Program-made: the position numbers and the translations under genes
Notes under the pieces: generated by a model
Told to the model about the DNA's origin: nothing
The model's database searches: none
Seen by the model: only the letters and a program-made list of their open reading frames with translations
Part shown: one piece after another, positions 1-5,093 of the stretch
How positions within the stretch are numbered: the stretch's first letter is position 1
Layout of the letters: every line of letters begins with the position of its first letter
Source: Desulfobacteraceae bacterium
Lineage (GTDB): Bacteria; Desulfobacterota; Desulfobacteria; Desulfobacterales; Desulfosalsimonadaceae
Assembly: GCA_003551985.1 (NCBI GenBank)
Contig: PUOB01000169.1
Location: 1-5,093 of the forward strand
Length of the DNA stretch: 5,093 nucleotides
Direction of reading: 5' to 3'

Positions 1-66
1 AATATCCCGGCTTTCCCGTATTGCTTTAAGATATCGTCCGAATGACAGGGTTTGGGATGTCTCCAT
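1..66 (-). CDS. RodZ-like helix-turn-helix protein, N-terminal fragment (cut by window edge)
   Basis: Only the first 22 codons are present; the gene continues beyond position 1. The translation from ATG at 66-64 begins METSQTLS and continues FGRYLKAIRESRDI. The pattern F-G-x-Y-L-K-x-I-R-E-x-R matches the opening of the Xre-type helix-turn-helix domain at the N terminus of RodZ-like proteins (cytoplasmic HTH, one membrane helix, periplasmic tail), which help position the MreB cell-shape machinery. The start is fixed fairly well: an in-frame TAA lies four codons upstream and there is no other ATG, GTG or TTG between. There is no good Shine-Dalgarno sequence before it. The gene follows the surA-like gene on the same strand and was probably its operon partner, now separated by a palindromic repeat. 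With so few residues, any other Xre-family regulator remains possible. Confidence 0.6.
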   Translation of the reverse strand, partial: METSQTLSFGRYLKAIRESRDI

Positions 67-89
67 GAGTAATCGTTTTTATCACGCTT

Positions 90-98
90 ATAATATGA
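90..98. repeat. Left copy of 9-bp direct repeat ATAATATGA (possible target-site duplication)
   Basis: ATAATATGA occurs here and again at 250-258, exactly bracketing the palindromic element. A target-site duplication made on insertion would look like this. The repeat is AT-rich and its TATGA end also forms part of the element's inverted terminal match, so part of the identity could be a by-product of the palindrome. Confidence 0.5.
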
Positions 99-252
99 CG
101 ACTTCGTAAAAAGTCGGTTTCAGACGGCTTTGTAAAATGTTCAAGATCAAGGCGCGTGCAATTTTTGAAGAATTGATTGTACTTAAACGTACATGAGATT
201 CTTCAAAAATTGAGCGCAACGCAGATATTGGACATTTTACGAAGCCGTCATA
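94..252. mobile_element. MITE-like palindromic repeat element, non-coding
   Basis: This is an imperfect palindrome with no credible coding capacity. The outer ends, 94-115 and the reverse complement of 231-252, agree at 20 of 22 positions (TATGACG, a variable base, CTTCGTAAAA, a variable base, GTC). A second left-end copy begins at 123 (GACGGCTTTGTAAAATGTT) and pairs with the same right end. The arms 123-182 and 189-249 fold into one long hairpin with a 6-nt loop at 183-188, including a perfect 15-bp stem (159-173 with 198-212). The structure resembles the miniature, transposase-dependent or REP-like intergenic palindromes that are abundant in deltaproteobacterial genomes; that comparison is from memory. 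It fills nearly all of the gap between surA and the RodZ-like gene and touches the surA stop codon. Boundaries are uncertain by a few bases, and mobility is inferred from the structure and flanking direct repeat only. Confidence 0.7.
99..116. repeat. Small hairpin at the left end of the element
   Basis: CGACTT (99-104) and AAGTCG (111-116) are perfect inverted repeats around the 6-nt loop CGTAAA. In the operon transcript this would follow the long hairpin. It has no following U-tract, so it is not a standard intrinsic terminator. Confidence 0.55.
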
Positions 253-1219
253 ATATGATTCGGATATGGGCGGACCCCCTCAGCGATTTGAGCCATTCAT
301 CAAATTTTTCTTCAACCTTTTGTTCGTACATCTGTTGTTCAATCTGTTGCCTGGCATCTTCCATTTCCTGTTCTTCAGGCGCTTCAAGGTCTTCAAGCAG
401 GAAAATCTGGAAGCCAAGTTCGGTTTCCACGATGCCGGTATATTCCCCGGGTTCGAGTGCGGCCATTTCCGGCTGAAGGTGCTCCGAGAGGTCCTCGAGC
501 GCAAACGTGCCCAGCCGGCCGCCGTCCGCGGCATTGGGCGCCATGGAATGTTTTTCGGCCATCTCGGCAAAATCCGCCCCGCCTTCAAGCGCTTCGAGAA
601 CGTCTTCCATTTGGCGGCGCACCTCGTAACGGTCATCCCCGAACAGCATAAAAATGTTTCTGAGCTTGTATTTTCCCGTCAGGCCGTATTTTTCAGGATT
701 GGCTTCATAGTACTCCCGGACATCATCCTCGGTGACCACGATTCTTGATTTTATTTCCCGGTTTATCAGCTGGTTTCTTAAAATCTGCTGTCGTATATCG
801 CTGCGGTACTCGTCCATGGATATGCCGCGCGCCGAAAGCGCTTCCTGTAGATCTTCCTGCGTCATCCGGTTTGAGGCCTTGATCCGTTCAATGGTCGCAT
901 CGACCTCGCTTTCGCCCGCACGAAGGCCAAGTTCGTTTATGACCTGATCCACCAGTTTCTCGTCGATCAAATCGTCGATCAACTGCTTCCGGATTTCATA
1001 AATCTCTTCAGCCTGCTTTTCGGGCGTCAACCCGCTGGCACGAATTCGCTGCTTTACGGGCTCCAGTTCCCGGTTCAGGTCGGAAAGGCGGATAATGTCT
1101 TCATTGACAATGGCGACGATACGATCCACCACTTTAGCGGCGGCGGTGACATGCACCGCCGGACCGGCATGAACAGCAATCATTGAGAAAACCAAAAAAA
1201 CAACCGCTTTTTTAAACAT
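248..1219 (-). CDS. surA: SurA-like periplasmic chaperone with one parvulin domain
   Basis: The product is 323 residues from ATG 1219 and is probably a periplasmic chaperone for outer-membrane proteins. Residues 1-28 form a signal peptide: MFKK, then a hydrophobic stretch to about 22, then an Ala-rich cleavage region (VTAAA). Residues 31 to about 159 match the SurA N-terminal chaperone domain, opening VVDRIVAIVNEDIIRLSDL. Residues about 184-277 are a parvulin-type prolyl isomerase domain, with GGADFAEMA, DGGRLGTF and LEPGEYTGIVETELGF. E. coli SurA is about 430 residues and has two such domains; this protein has one. Both usual parvulin histidines are absent: RHI is RNI (Asn188) and G-[YF]-H is GFQ (Gln271), so isomerase activity is doubtful while chaperone function remains plausible. 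The C-terminal helix (about 280-313) is charged and probably packs against the N domain, as in SurA. The gene starts 50 bp after the mfd stop. Its TGA stop (250-248) lies in the end of a palindromic repeat. The symbol follows domain similarity; orthology to E. coli surA is not certain. Confidence 0.85.
   Translation of the reverse strand: MFKKAVVFLVFSMIAVHAGPAVHVTAAAKVVDRIVAIVNEDIIRLSDLNRELEPVKQRIRASGLTPEKQAEEIYEIRKQLIDDLIDEKLVDQVINELGLRAGESEVDATIERIKASNRMTQEDLQEALSARGISMDEYRSDIRQQILRNQLINREIKSRIVVTEDDVREYYEANPEKYGLTGKYKLRNIFMLFGDDRYEVRRQMEDVLEALEGGADFAEMAEKHSMAPNAADGGRLGTFALEDLSEHLQPEMAALEPGEYTGIVETELGFQIFLLEDLEAPEEQEMEDARQQIEQQMYEQKVEEKFDEWLKSLRGSAHIRIIL
250..258. repeat. Right copy of 9-bp direct repeat ATAATATGA
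   Basis: This is identical to 90-98. On the minus strand it encodes the last two codons of the surA-like gene and the first base of its stop. The first base of the stop belongs to the repeat, so joining this copy directly to position 89 would still give a stop codon (TAA) at the same place. Confidence 0.5.
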
Positions 1220-1236
1220 CAAACCATCCCACCCTT
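1220..1236 (-). promoter_or_regulatory. Ribosome binding region of the surA-like gene
   Basis: The minus strand reads AAGGGTGGGATGGTTTG before the ATG at 1219. The purine-rich GGGATGG (1230-1224) stands four bases before that ATG, and AAGGG (1236-1232) stands nine bases before an in-frame TTG at 1222. I chose the ATG because it is the stronger codon and gives a normal signal-peptide start; starting at TTG would add just one residue. An ATG at 1227 opens a two-codon frame whose TGA overlaps the chosen ATG. Confidence 0.5.
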
Positions 1237-1269
1237 TATTTTATATTTTTTTCATCTTTTTTGAATATT

Positions 1270-4200
1270 TTAATTATTAACACAACTTGCAATTTCCATT
1301 AATATTTTTTTGCTCTGATTCATGAGGCTGTTTATACCGGACTTGTTCAACTGTACCATCAAGGTTTGAGACGGTGTCATCCGAAACCGGTACGGGTTGG
1401 CTTGTATCAGGTCGGCCAGCGCATACGGCTTTTTCTGATGGCGCTCCGAAAAGGCCATTGAAAGGGCTTCCATGGTCAAATCGAGCCGCTTCACGCCCGC
1501 TCTCTTGGCAAGTATTTTAAGCATGATCTTGAGCAGCAGGTTGAGCACCTCCCGGGGCGGCTCCCCGTATCGATCAATGAGTTCCGCCCGGAAATCCGCC
1601 ACTTCCTTCAGTTCATGCATTCTGGCCAGTCTGCGGTACGCGGACAGGCGCCCGTCCAGATCCGGGATATAGTCTTCGGGAATATATACGGAAACCGGTA
1701 TATTGATTTCCGGCTCAAGGGGTTCTGTTACGACCTCGCCCTTCAGTTTTGAAATGGACTCCTCCATCAGCTGCAGGAACATATCATACCCGACCGCCGA
1801 AATGTGTCCGGACTGGTGGATGCCCAATGCGGCGCCGCCGCCCCTGATTTTGAGATCATTGAGCGCAATCTGGAACCCGGCGCCAAGATCGCTGTGCGCC
1901 ATCAACACCTTTAGCCGCTTTTGTGCATCCCGGCCAAGAGCCGCCTCATCCGGAACAATAAGGTATGCATAGGCCTGCTCACCCGCCCTTCCCACGCGGC
2001 CGCGAAGCTGGTATATCTGCGCCAGCCCGAACCGGTCCGCGCGGTTGACGATAATGGTATTGGCATTTGGGATATCCAACCCGGATTCTACGATGGTAGT
2101 CGTGACGAGCATATCGATATCGCGGTTGACAAACTTTTGCATGACGTCTTCAAGCTCTTTTTCGCTCAGGCGCCCGTGGGCGACGCCAAGACGAGCCTCT
2201 GGCACCAGGTCTTTCAAATACTTTGCCATGTTCCAGATGGTATTGATGTTGTTGTGGACAAAAAAGATCTGCCCGCCGCGCTCCATTTCCCGGGTAACGG
2301 CCTCGGATATGACCGCGGGGTCGAGTTCGCTGATATATGAAATGATGGGCTGGCGCAATTCCGGCGGCGTAGAAATAATGCTGATATCGCGCACGCCCAG
2401 CATGGACATGTGGAGGGTCCGCGGTATGGGTGTGGCGGTCATGGACAATACATCCACAGTACACCTGAGGGTTTTCAGTTTTTCCTTATGCTTGACCCCG
2501 AAGCGCTGCTCCTCGTCGATAATAACCAGGCCCAGGTCTTTAAATGCGATGTCCTTCTGGAGCAGGCGATGGGTGCCGATGATGATGTCGGCCGTACCGC
2601 CCTTCATGCGCGCAACGATTTCCTTTTGAACCTTTTTTGTGCGAAAACGACTGATGCATTCGACGGTTCCGGGATAGTTTTCAAAGCGCTGGACAAATGT
2701 ATGGTAATGCTGCTCCGCAAGCAGCGTGGTGGGCACCATCATCACAACCTGCTTGCCGTCGTTGACCGCCTTGAAAGCCGCGCGCAATGCAACCTCGGTC
2801 TTTCCGTACCCCACATCCCCGCATATCAGCCGGTCCATCGGGACGGGCGCTTCCATGTCCGCCAGGACATCTTCAATCGCTTTCATCTGGTCTTCGGTCT
2901 CTTCATATACGAACCCTGCCTCGAAATCCCGGTAGTAGCTGTCATCGCCGCCGAAGGCATGGCCTTTTTCGACTTTGCGCTGGGCATACAGTTCAAGGAG
3001 TTCATTGGCAATTTTTTCAACGCTTTTCCTTGCTTTGGCCTTGGTCTTTTGCCACGACGTACCGCCAAGTTTGTCTATGACAGGAACGACATCATCCACA
3101 CCCATGTATTTCTGAACCATATCCATGCGGTCCACCGGCAGGTAGAGCTTGTCCCGGTCACGGTACTCGATGACCATGAAATCATTTGTAACGGCATCGA
3201 TGGTCAGCTTTTCAAGGCCCTTGTACCGCCCGATCCCGTGGGCGATATGGACAATCAAATCATCGGTGTTCAAATCGGAAAAATCGAGAAACGCACTCTG
3301 GGCGATACGGCGTTTCTGCCGCCGGCTTCGACGGACCAACCGCTTTCCGAAAATCTCGTTTTCCGTGGCAATGGCCAGGCGCTGGTCGTGCAACACAAAC
3401 CCTTCGCTCAGATGCCCCGGCACAATACCCGACTTCGGCGACCGACCGGCTGTCATATCCCGAAAAGAGGGGAAAATGTCCATATCGGCGCCGTGAGGAT
3501 CAAGCAGCCCTTTCAGCCGCTCCGCCTGAAACCGGGTTTGGCAAACCAGCCCCACATGGTAAGCCTTTTTTTGATGGTTATCGATCCAATCAACCAGCGG
3601 CTTGAGCAATTCGTCCTTGCCGTGAACTTTAACCTGGTCGGCAAGCCCGGAATTATCCTCAACCGACAGGCTGAACACCGCTTTTGTCTCTTTTTCCATA
3701 TCCGTATCAGCGCCCAACCGGACCATCCGAAAGGACAGCGTCTGTCTTTCCGAGAGGGCTGATTTAACGGTAGACCACGACTGGTAAACCGATTCCGGCA
3801 TCACGCACATCCGGTTGTCGTCACGGGCGGAAAGGTAATTTTTGGTTGCCAAAGACTCCCTTTTAGCGGCTTCGCTTTCACTAGCCGGTGGGTCGTATTC
3901 AACAATTAAGGCATTTTGATCCATGTAATCGAACACCGTGTCCGTTCGGTCGTAAATCAGCGGCAGCAGCCCCTCGATTCCCGGAAAAACGCCCTCGTTG
4001 CCAAGTTTGTCAATAAAATCCGTGACCGCCGCCTCGGTAATGCCGGCGGATGCCTTTTGAGCGCGCGCCCGTTCAATCACCGCATCCATTTGATGCTTTT
4101 CAAAAACAACCTCCCGGGCCGGCAGAATGACCGCTTCCTCAAGGGTATCGAGTTTTCTTTGGCTGGCAACGGAAAAACGGCGGATGGCGTCCACCGTGTC

Positions 4201-4815
4201 GCCGAACAGCTCGATGCGGACCGGGTCATCGCAGCCCGGTGAAAACACATCGATAATGCCGCCGCGTACGCTGTATTCGCCGGGCTCCTCGACGATCGCG
4301 GCATGGACGTAGCCGCCGGAATGAAGCTTGCTGATAAACCGGTCACGGTCCAGATCCTCGTTTTGCATGACAAGCTCAGCATAGTCGCTCAATACCTGCC
4401 TGGGGATGATCCGCTGAAGCAGCGTTTCCGCGGGAACGACCACAATGGCGGGTGAATTTCCGGAAACCGCCAGCTCATATAAAATGCGTATCCGCCGGGA
4501 CGCTGTCTGGCTGTGGTAGGCAAGGCGCTTGAAGGGCAGGATATTATACGGGGGAAACACCAATACGCGGGGCATGGACGGCCCGGCAAAAAAATTCAGG
4601 TCCCCTGCCACGGATTCCGCCACCTTCATGGTCGGCACGATGACGAAAACAATACGGTTTACCCTTTCAGACAGGCGGGATACCACGTACGCCTTTTCAG
4701 CACCCCCGGATCCGGCGAATTCGACATTCCGGCCGGACGGCGCCTGAACAGCCTCGATTATTTCTTCAATGGCGCCATGATTGGCGTCAATAAACATTTC
4801 CTTGAGATTTTTCAT
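1270..4815 (-). CDS. mfd: Transcription-repair coupling factor Mfd
   Basis: Mfd is a cytoplasmic DNA translocase that dislodges RNA polymerase stalled at lesions and recruits UvrA for nucleotide excision repair. The 1181-residue length is normal and the frame is intact. Residues about 30-400 are the UvrB-like module: a degenerate Walker A (GSGGAEKA, 35-42), FPPYNILPF (87-95) and YSVRGGIIDVFSPG (181-194), consistent with UvrA binding without ATPase activity. The RNA-polymerase-interaction domain holds VHIAHGIGRYKGLEKL (522-537). The RecG-like motor has Walker A GDVGYGKT (666-673), GTHR (747-750), DEEQ (767-770), SMTATPIPRT (791-800), TTIVESGLDIPN (906-917) and QLRGRVGRAG (936-945). The TRG translocation motif is at about 977-1004, with LNDLKIRGGG and QSGH. 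The C-terminal domain (about 1040-1160) would autoinhibit. ATG 4815 has AAGGG four bases upstream; the next Met (codon 7) has a purine box only one base away, so it is less likely. A 50-bp AT-rich gap without a terminator leads to the surA-like gene. Confidence 0.98.
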   Translation of the reverse strand: MKNLKEMFIDANHGAIEEIIEAVQAPSGRNVEFAGSGGAEKAYVVSRLSERVNRIVFVIVPTMKVAESVAGDLNFFAGPSMPRVLVFPPYNILPFKRLAYHSQTASRRIRILYELAVSGNSPAIVVVPAETLLQRIIPRQVLSDYAELVMQNEDLDRDRFISKLHSGGYVHAAIVEEPGEYSVRGGIIDVFSPGCDDPVRIELFGDTVDAIRRFSVASQRKLDTLEEAVILPAREVVFEKHQMDAVIERARAQKASAGITEAAVTDFIDKLGNEGVFPGIEGLLPLIYDRTDTVFDYMDQNALIVEYDPPASESEAAKRESLATKNYLSARDDNRMCVMPESVYQSWSTVKSALSERQTLSFRMVRLGADTDMEKETKAVFSLSVEDNSGLADQVKVHGKDELLKPLVDWIDNHQKKAYHVGLVCQTRFQAERLKGLLDPHGADMDIFPSFRDMTAGRSPKSGIVPGHLSEGFVLHDQRLAIATENEIFGKRLVRRSRRQKRRIAQSAFLDFSDLNTDDLIVHIAHGIGRYKGLEKLTIDAVTNDFMVIEYRDRDKLYLPVDRMDMVQKYMGVDDVVPVIDKLGGTSWQKTKAKARKSVEKIANELLELYAQRKVEKGHAFGGDDSYYRDFEAGFVYEETEDQMKAIEDVLADMEAPVPMDRLICGDVGYGKTEVALRAAFKAVNDGKQVVMMVPTTLLAEQHYHTFVQRFENYPGTVECISRFRTKKVQKEIVARMKGGTADIIIGTHRLLQKDIAFKDLGLVIIDEEQRFGVKHKEKLKTLRCTVDVLSMTATPIPRTLHMSMLGVRDISIISTPPELRQPIISYISELDPAVISEAVTREMERGGQIFFVHNNINTIWNMAKYLKDLVPEARLGVAHGRLSEKELEDVMQKFVNRDIDMLVTTTIVESGLDIPNANTIIVNRADRFGLAQIYQLRGRVGRAGEQAYAYLIVPDEAALGRDAQKRLKVLMAHSDLGAGFQIALNDLKIRGGGAALGIHQSGHISAVGYDMFLQLMEESISKLKGEVVTEPLEPEINIPVSVYIPEDYIPDLDGRLSAYRRLARMHELKEVADFRAELIDRYGEPPREVLNLLLKIMLKILAKRAGVKRLDLTMEALSMAFSERHQKKPYALADLIQANPYRFRMTPSQTLMVQLNKSGINSLMNQSKKILMEIASCVNN

Positions 4816-4819
4816 TCAA

Positions 4820-4824
4820 CCCTT
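4820..4824 (-). promoter_or_regulatory. Shine-Dalgarno AAGGG of mfd
   Basis: AAGGG on the minus strand is separated from ATG 4815 by TTGA, a short but usable four-base spacing. It directly adjoins the repeat-like segment at 4825-4844, so the mfd leader is built partly from repeat sequence. I could not find a convincing sigma-70 promoter for mfd in the 123 bp upstream. Confidence 0.5.
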
Positions 4825-4844
4825 GATGCACTCGTAAAAAGTCG
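4825..4844. repeat. Fragment related to the palindromic element, in the mfd leader
   Basis: The plus strand reads GATGCACTCGTAAAAAGTCG. Its last 13 bases, TCGTAAAAAGTCG (4832-4844), are identical and in the same orientation to 104-116, the left end of the element downstream of surA. A 13-base identity in 5 kb is unlikely by chance, so this is probably a solo end or remnant of the same repeat family. Confidence 0.5.
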
Positions 4845-4862
4845 TCAATCTTCTGCTTGTTT

Positions 4863-4900
4863 AAAAACCGCTTGCCCCCCCAAAAACCGCTTGACCCCCC
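4863..4900. repeat. 19-bp tandem duplication
   Basis: AAAAACCGCTTGCCCCCCC (4863-4881) is followed immediately by AAAAACCGCTTGACCCCCC (4882-4900). The two 19-bp units differ at one position only (C 4875, A 4894). The A in the second unit completes the TTGAC core of the probable tRNA -35 box. This looks like a local slippage duplication rather than an insertion. Confidence 0.85.
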
Positions 4901-4920
4901 AATGGGGCGCATGCTAATAA
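4891..4920 (+). promoter_or_regulatory. Probable sigma-70 promoter of tRNA-Thr
   Basis: TTGACC at 4891-4896 is a near-consensus -35 box. After an 18-bp spacer comes TAATAA (4915-4920), a weak -10 preceded by TGC like an extended -10. The bases after it (ATGCGG) are GC-rich, like the discriminator of stringently controlled stable-RNA promoters. Transcription would begin near 4927, about 12 bases before the tRNA. The spacer holds the perfect short palindrome CCCCA-A-TGGGG (4897-4907). The -35 match and position support the call; the -10 box is the weaker part. Confidence 0.5.
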
Positions 4921-4938
4921 ATGCGGTACATTTTCTCA

Positions 4939-5014
4939 GCCGACGTAGCTCAGCTGGTAGAGCAGCTGATTCGTAATCAGCAGGCCAGCGGTTCAAATCC
5001 GCTCGTCGGCTCCA
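4939..5014 (+). tRNA. tRNA-Thr, anticodon CGT
   Basis: All four arms of a 76-nt cloverleaf can be drawn. The acceptor stem is GCCGACG (4939-4945) with CGTCGGC (5004-5010), a perfect 7 bp. The D arm is GCTC (4948-4951) with GAGC (4960-4963), with GG at 4956-4957. The anticodon stem is GCTGA (4965-4969) with TCAGC (4977-4981), and the loop TTCGTAA gives anticodon CGT (4972-4974), which reads ACG threonine codons. The variable loop has 5 nt. The T arm is AGCGG (4987-4991) with CCGCT (4999-5003) and loop TTCAAAT. The discriminator is T 5011 and CCA is encoded at 5012-5014. G1-C72, C2-G71, G35 and U36 agree with known threonyl-tRNA synthetase identity elements. No intrinsic terminator is visible in the 79 bases that follow. 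Confidence 0.98.
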
Positions 5015-5078
5015 TGAAAAACCAGGGGCAATTCATCGCCTCAATATATAGATTGCTGACAAAAGTTCAAGGCCATTA

Positions 5079-5093
5079 TTTTGATGGCGTCGT
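5079..5093. repeat. Possible left end of a third repeat copy, cut by the window edge
   Basis: The last bases, TTTTGATGGCGTCGT, resemble the CTTGATGCACTCGT that precedes AAAAAGTCG at 4823-4844: TTGATG and TCGT are shared at the same spacing. If this is another member, the sequence beyond the window should continue AAAAAGTC. The rest of 5015-5093 holds no gene that I can see, just weak 5-bp hairpins at 5025-5042 and 5072-5088. Confidence 0.25.

Noticed and set aside
33..42. Loss of the Walker A motif in the N-terminal UvrB-like part of Mfd as a defect.
   Set aside because: The coordinates are residues 33-42 of Mfd. This site is naturally degenerate throughout the Mfd family; the working ATPase is the intact motor at residues 666-673.
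97..249. The palindrome as a plain rho-independent terminator.
   Set aside because: The stem is far longer than usual and AT-rich in its centre, and no T-run follows it on either strand.
177..476. A 99-codon plus-strand frame starting inside the palindrome.
   Set aside because: It begins in the repeat loop and continues antisense to surA; the protein is Ser/Cys-rich with no recognisable domain and no ribosome binding site.
1220..1269. A promoter for surA in the AT-rich gap (TATAAAAT-like stretch on the minus strand).
   Set aside because: No -35 box at a suitable distance; runs of A and T give -10-like words by chance. Read-through from mfd is simpler.
2410..3762. A 450-codon open frame on the plus strand, antisense to the middle of mfd.
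   Set aside because: It lies wholly opposite the conserved Mfd motor and polymerase-binding domains, its translation resembles no family I know, and it is explained by the codon constraints of mfd on the other strand. The other plus-strand frames inside mfd and surA are rejected for the same reason.
4816..4890. A sigma-70 promoter for mfd using TTGACG at 4848-4843 (minus strand).
   Set aside because: At 16-18 bp downstream there is no acceptable -10 box, and the position would overlap the ribosome binding site.
4939..5014. tRNA-Thr as an integration site for a genomic island.
   Set aside because: No repeat of the tRNA 3' end, integrase gene or composition break is visible; only 79 bases downstream are available.
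5025..5042. A hairpin after tRNA-Thr (GGGGC with GCCTC, 8-nt loop) as its terminator.
   Set aside because: Just 5 bp including one G-U pair, and no T-run follows.

Overview
The window carries one minus-strand gene cluster and a divergently placed plus-strand tRNA gene. Reading the minus strand from right to left, the order is mfd (transcription-repair coupling factor, complete), a surA-like periplasmic chaperone gene (complete), and the first 22 codons of a RodZ-like helix-turn-helix gene that runs off the left edge. A tRNA-Thr(CGT) gene with encoded CCA lies on the plus strand at the right, 123 bp from the mfd start. The protein sequences, the gene order and the style of the intergenic palindromes suggest an anaerobic deltaproteobacterium (Desulfobacterota, probably the Desulfobacterales). 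That placement is inference from recall, not from a search.

Layout: 1-66, start of the RodZ-like gene (minus); about 90-258, a long imperfect palindrome, MITE-like, bounded by a 9-bp direct repeat; 248-1219, surA-like; 1220-1269, a short AT-rich gap; 1270-4815, mfd; 4816-4938, divergent intergenic region with a repeat fragment, a 19-bp tandem duplication and a probable tRNA promoter; 4939-5014, tRNA-Thr; 5015-5093, no gene seen, possibly the beginning of another repeat copy.

The three protein genes look like one operon. Mfd removes stalled RNA polymerase and recruits excision repair, the SurA-like protein would assist outer-membrane protein folding in the periplasm, and RodZ-like proteins anchor the cell-shape machinery. 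No functional link between them is evident beyond co-transcription.

The most interesting structure is the palindrome between surA and the RodZ-like gene. It overlaps the surA stop codon. If one copy of the flanking ATAATATGA repeat is removed together with the element, surA keeps the same last residue and ends in TAA instead of TGA, and the gap to the next gene falls from 181 to 21 nt. This fits a recent insertion into a compact operon. A 13-base word from the element's left end recurs in the mfd 5' leader, and the right edge of the window looks like a third, cut-off relative. Other points of note are a tandem duplication in which a single base difference creates the tRNA promoter's -35 box, and a parvulin domain in the SurA-like protein that lacks both usual histidines. 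I found no defence system, CRISPR array or other clearly new multi-gene system.
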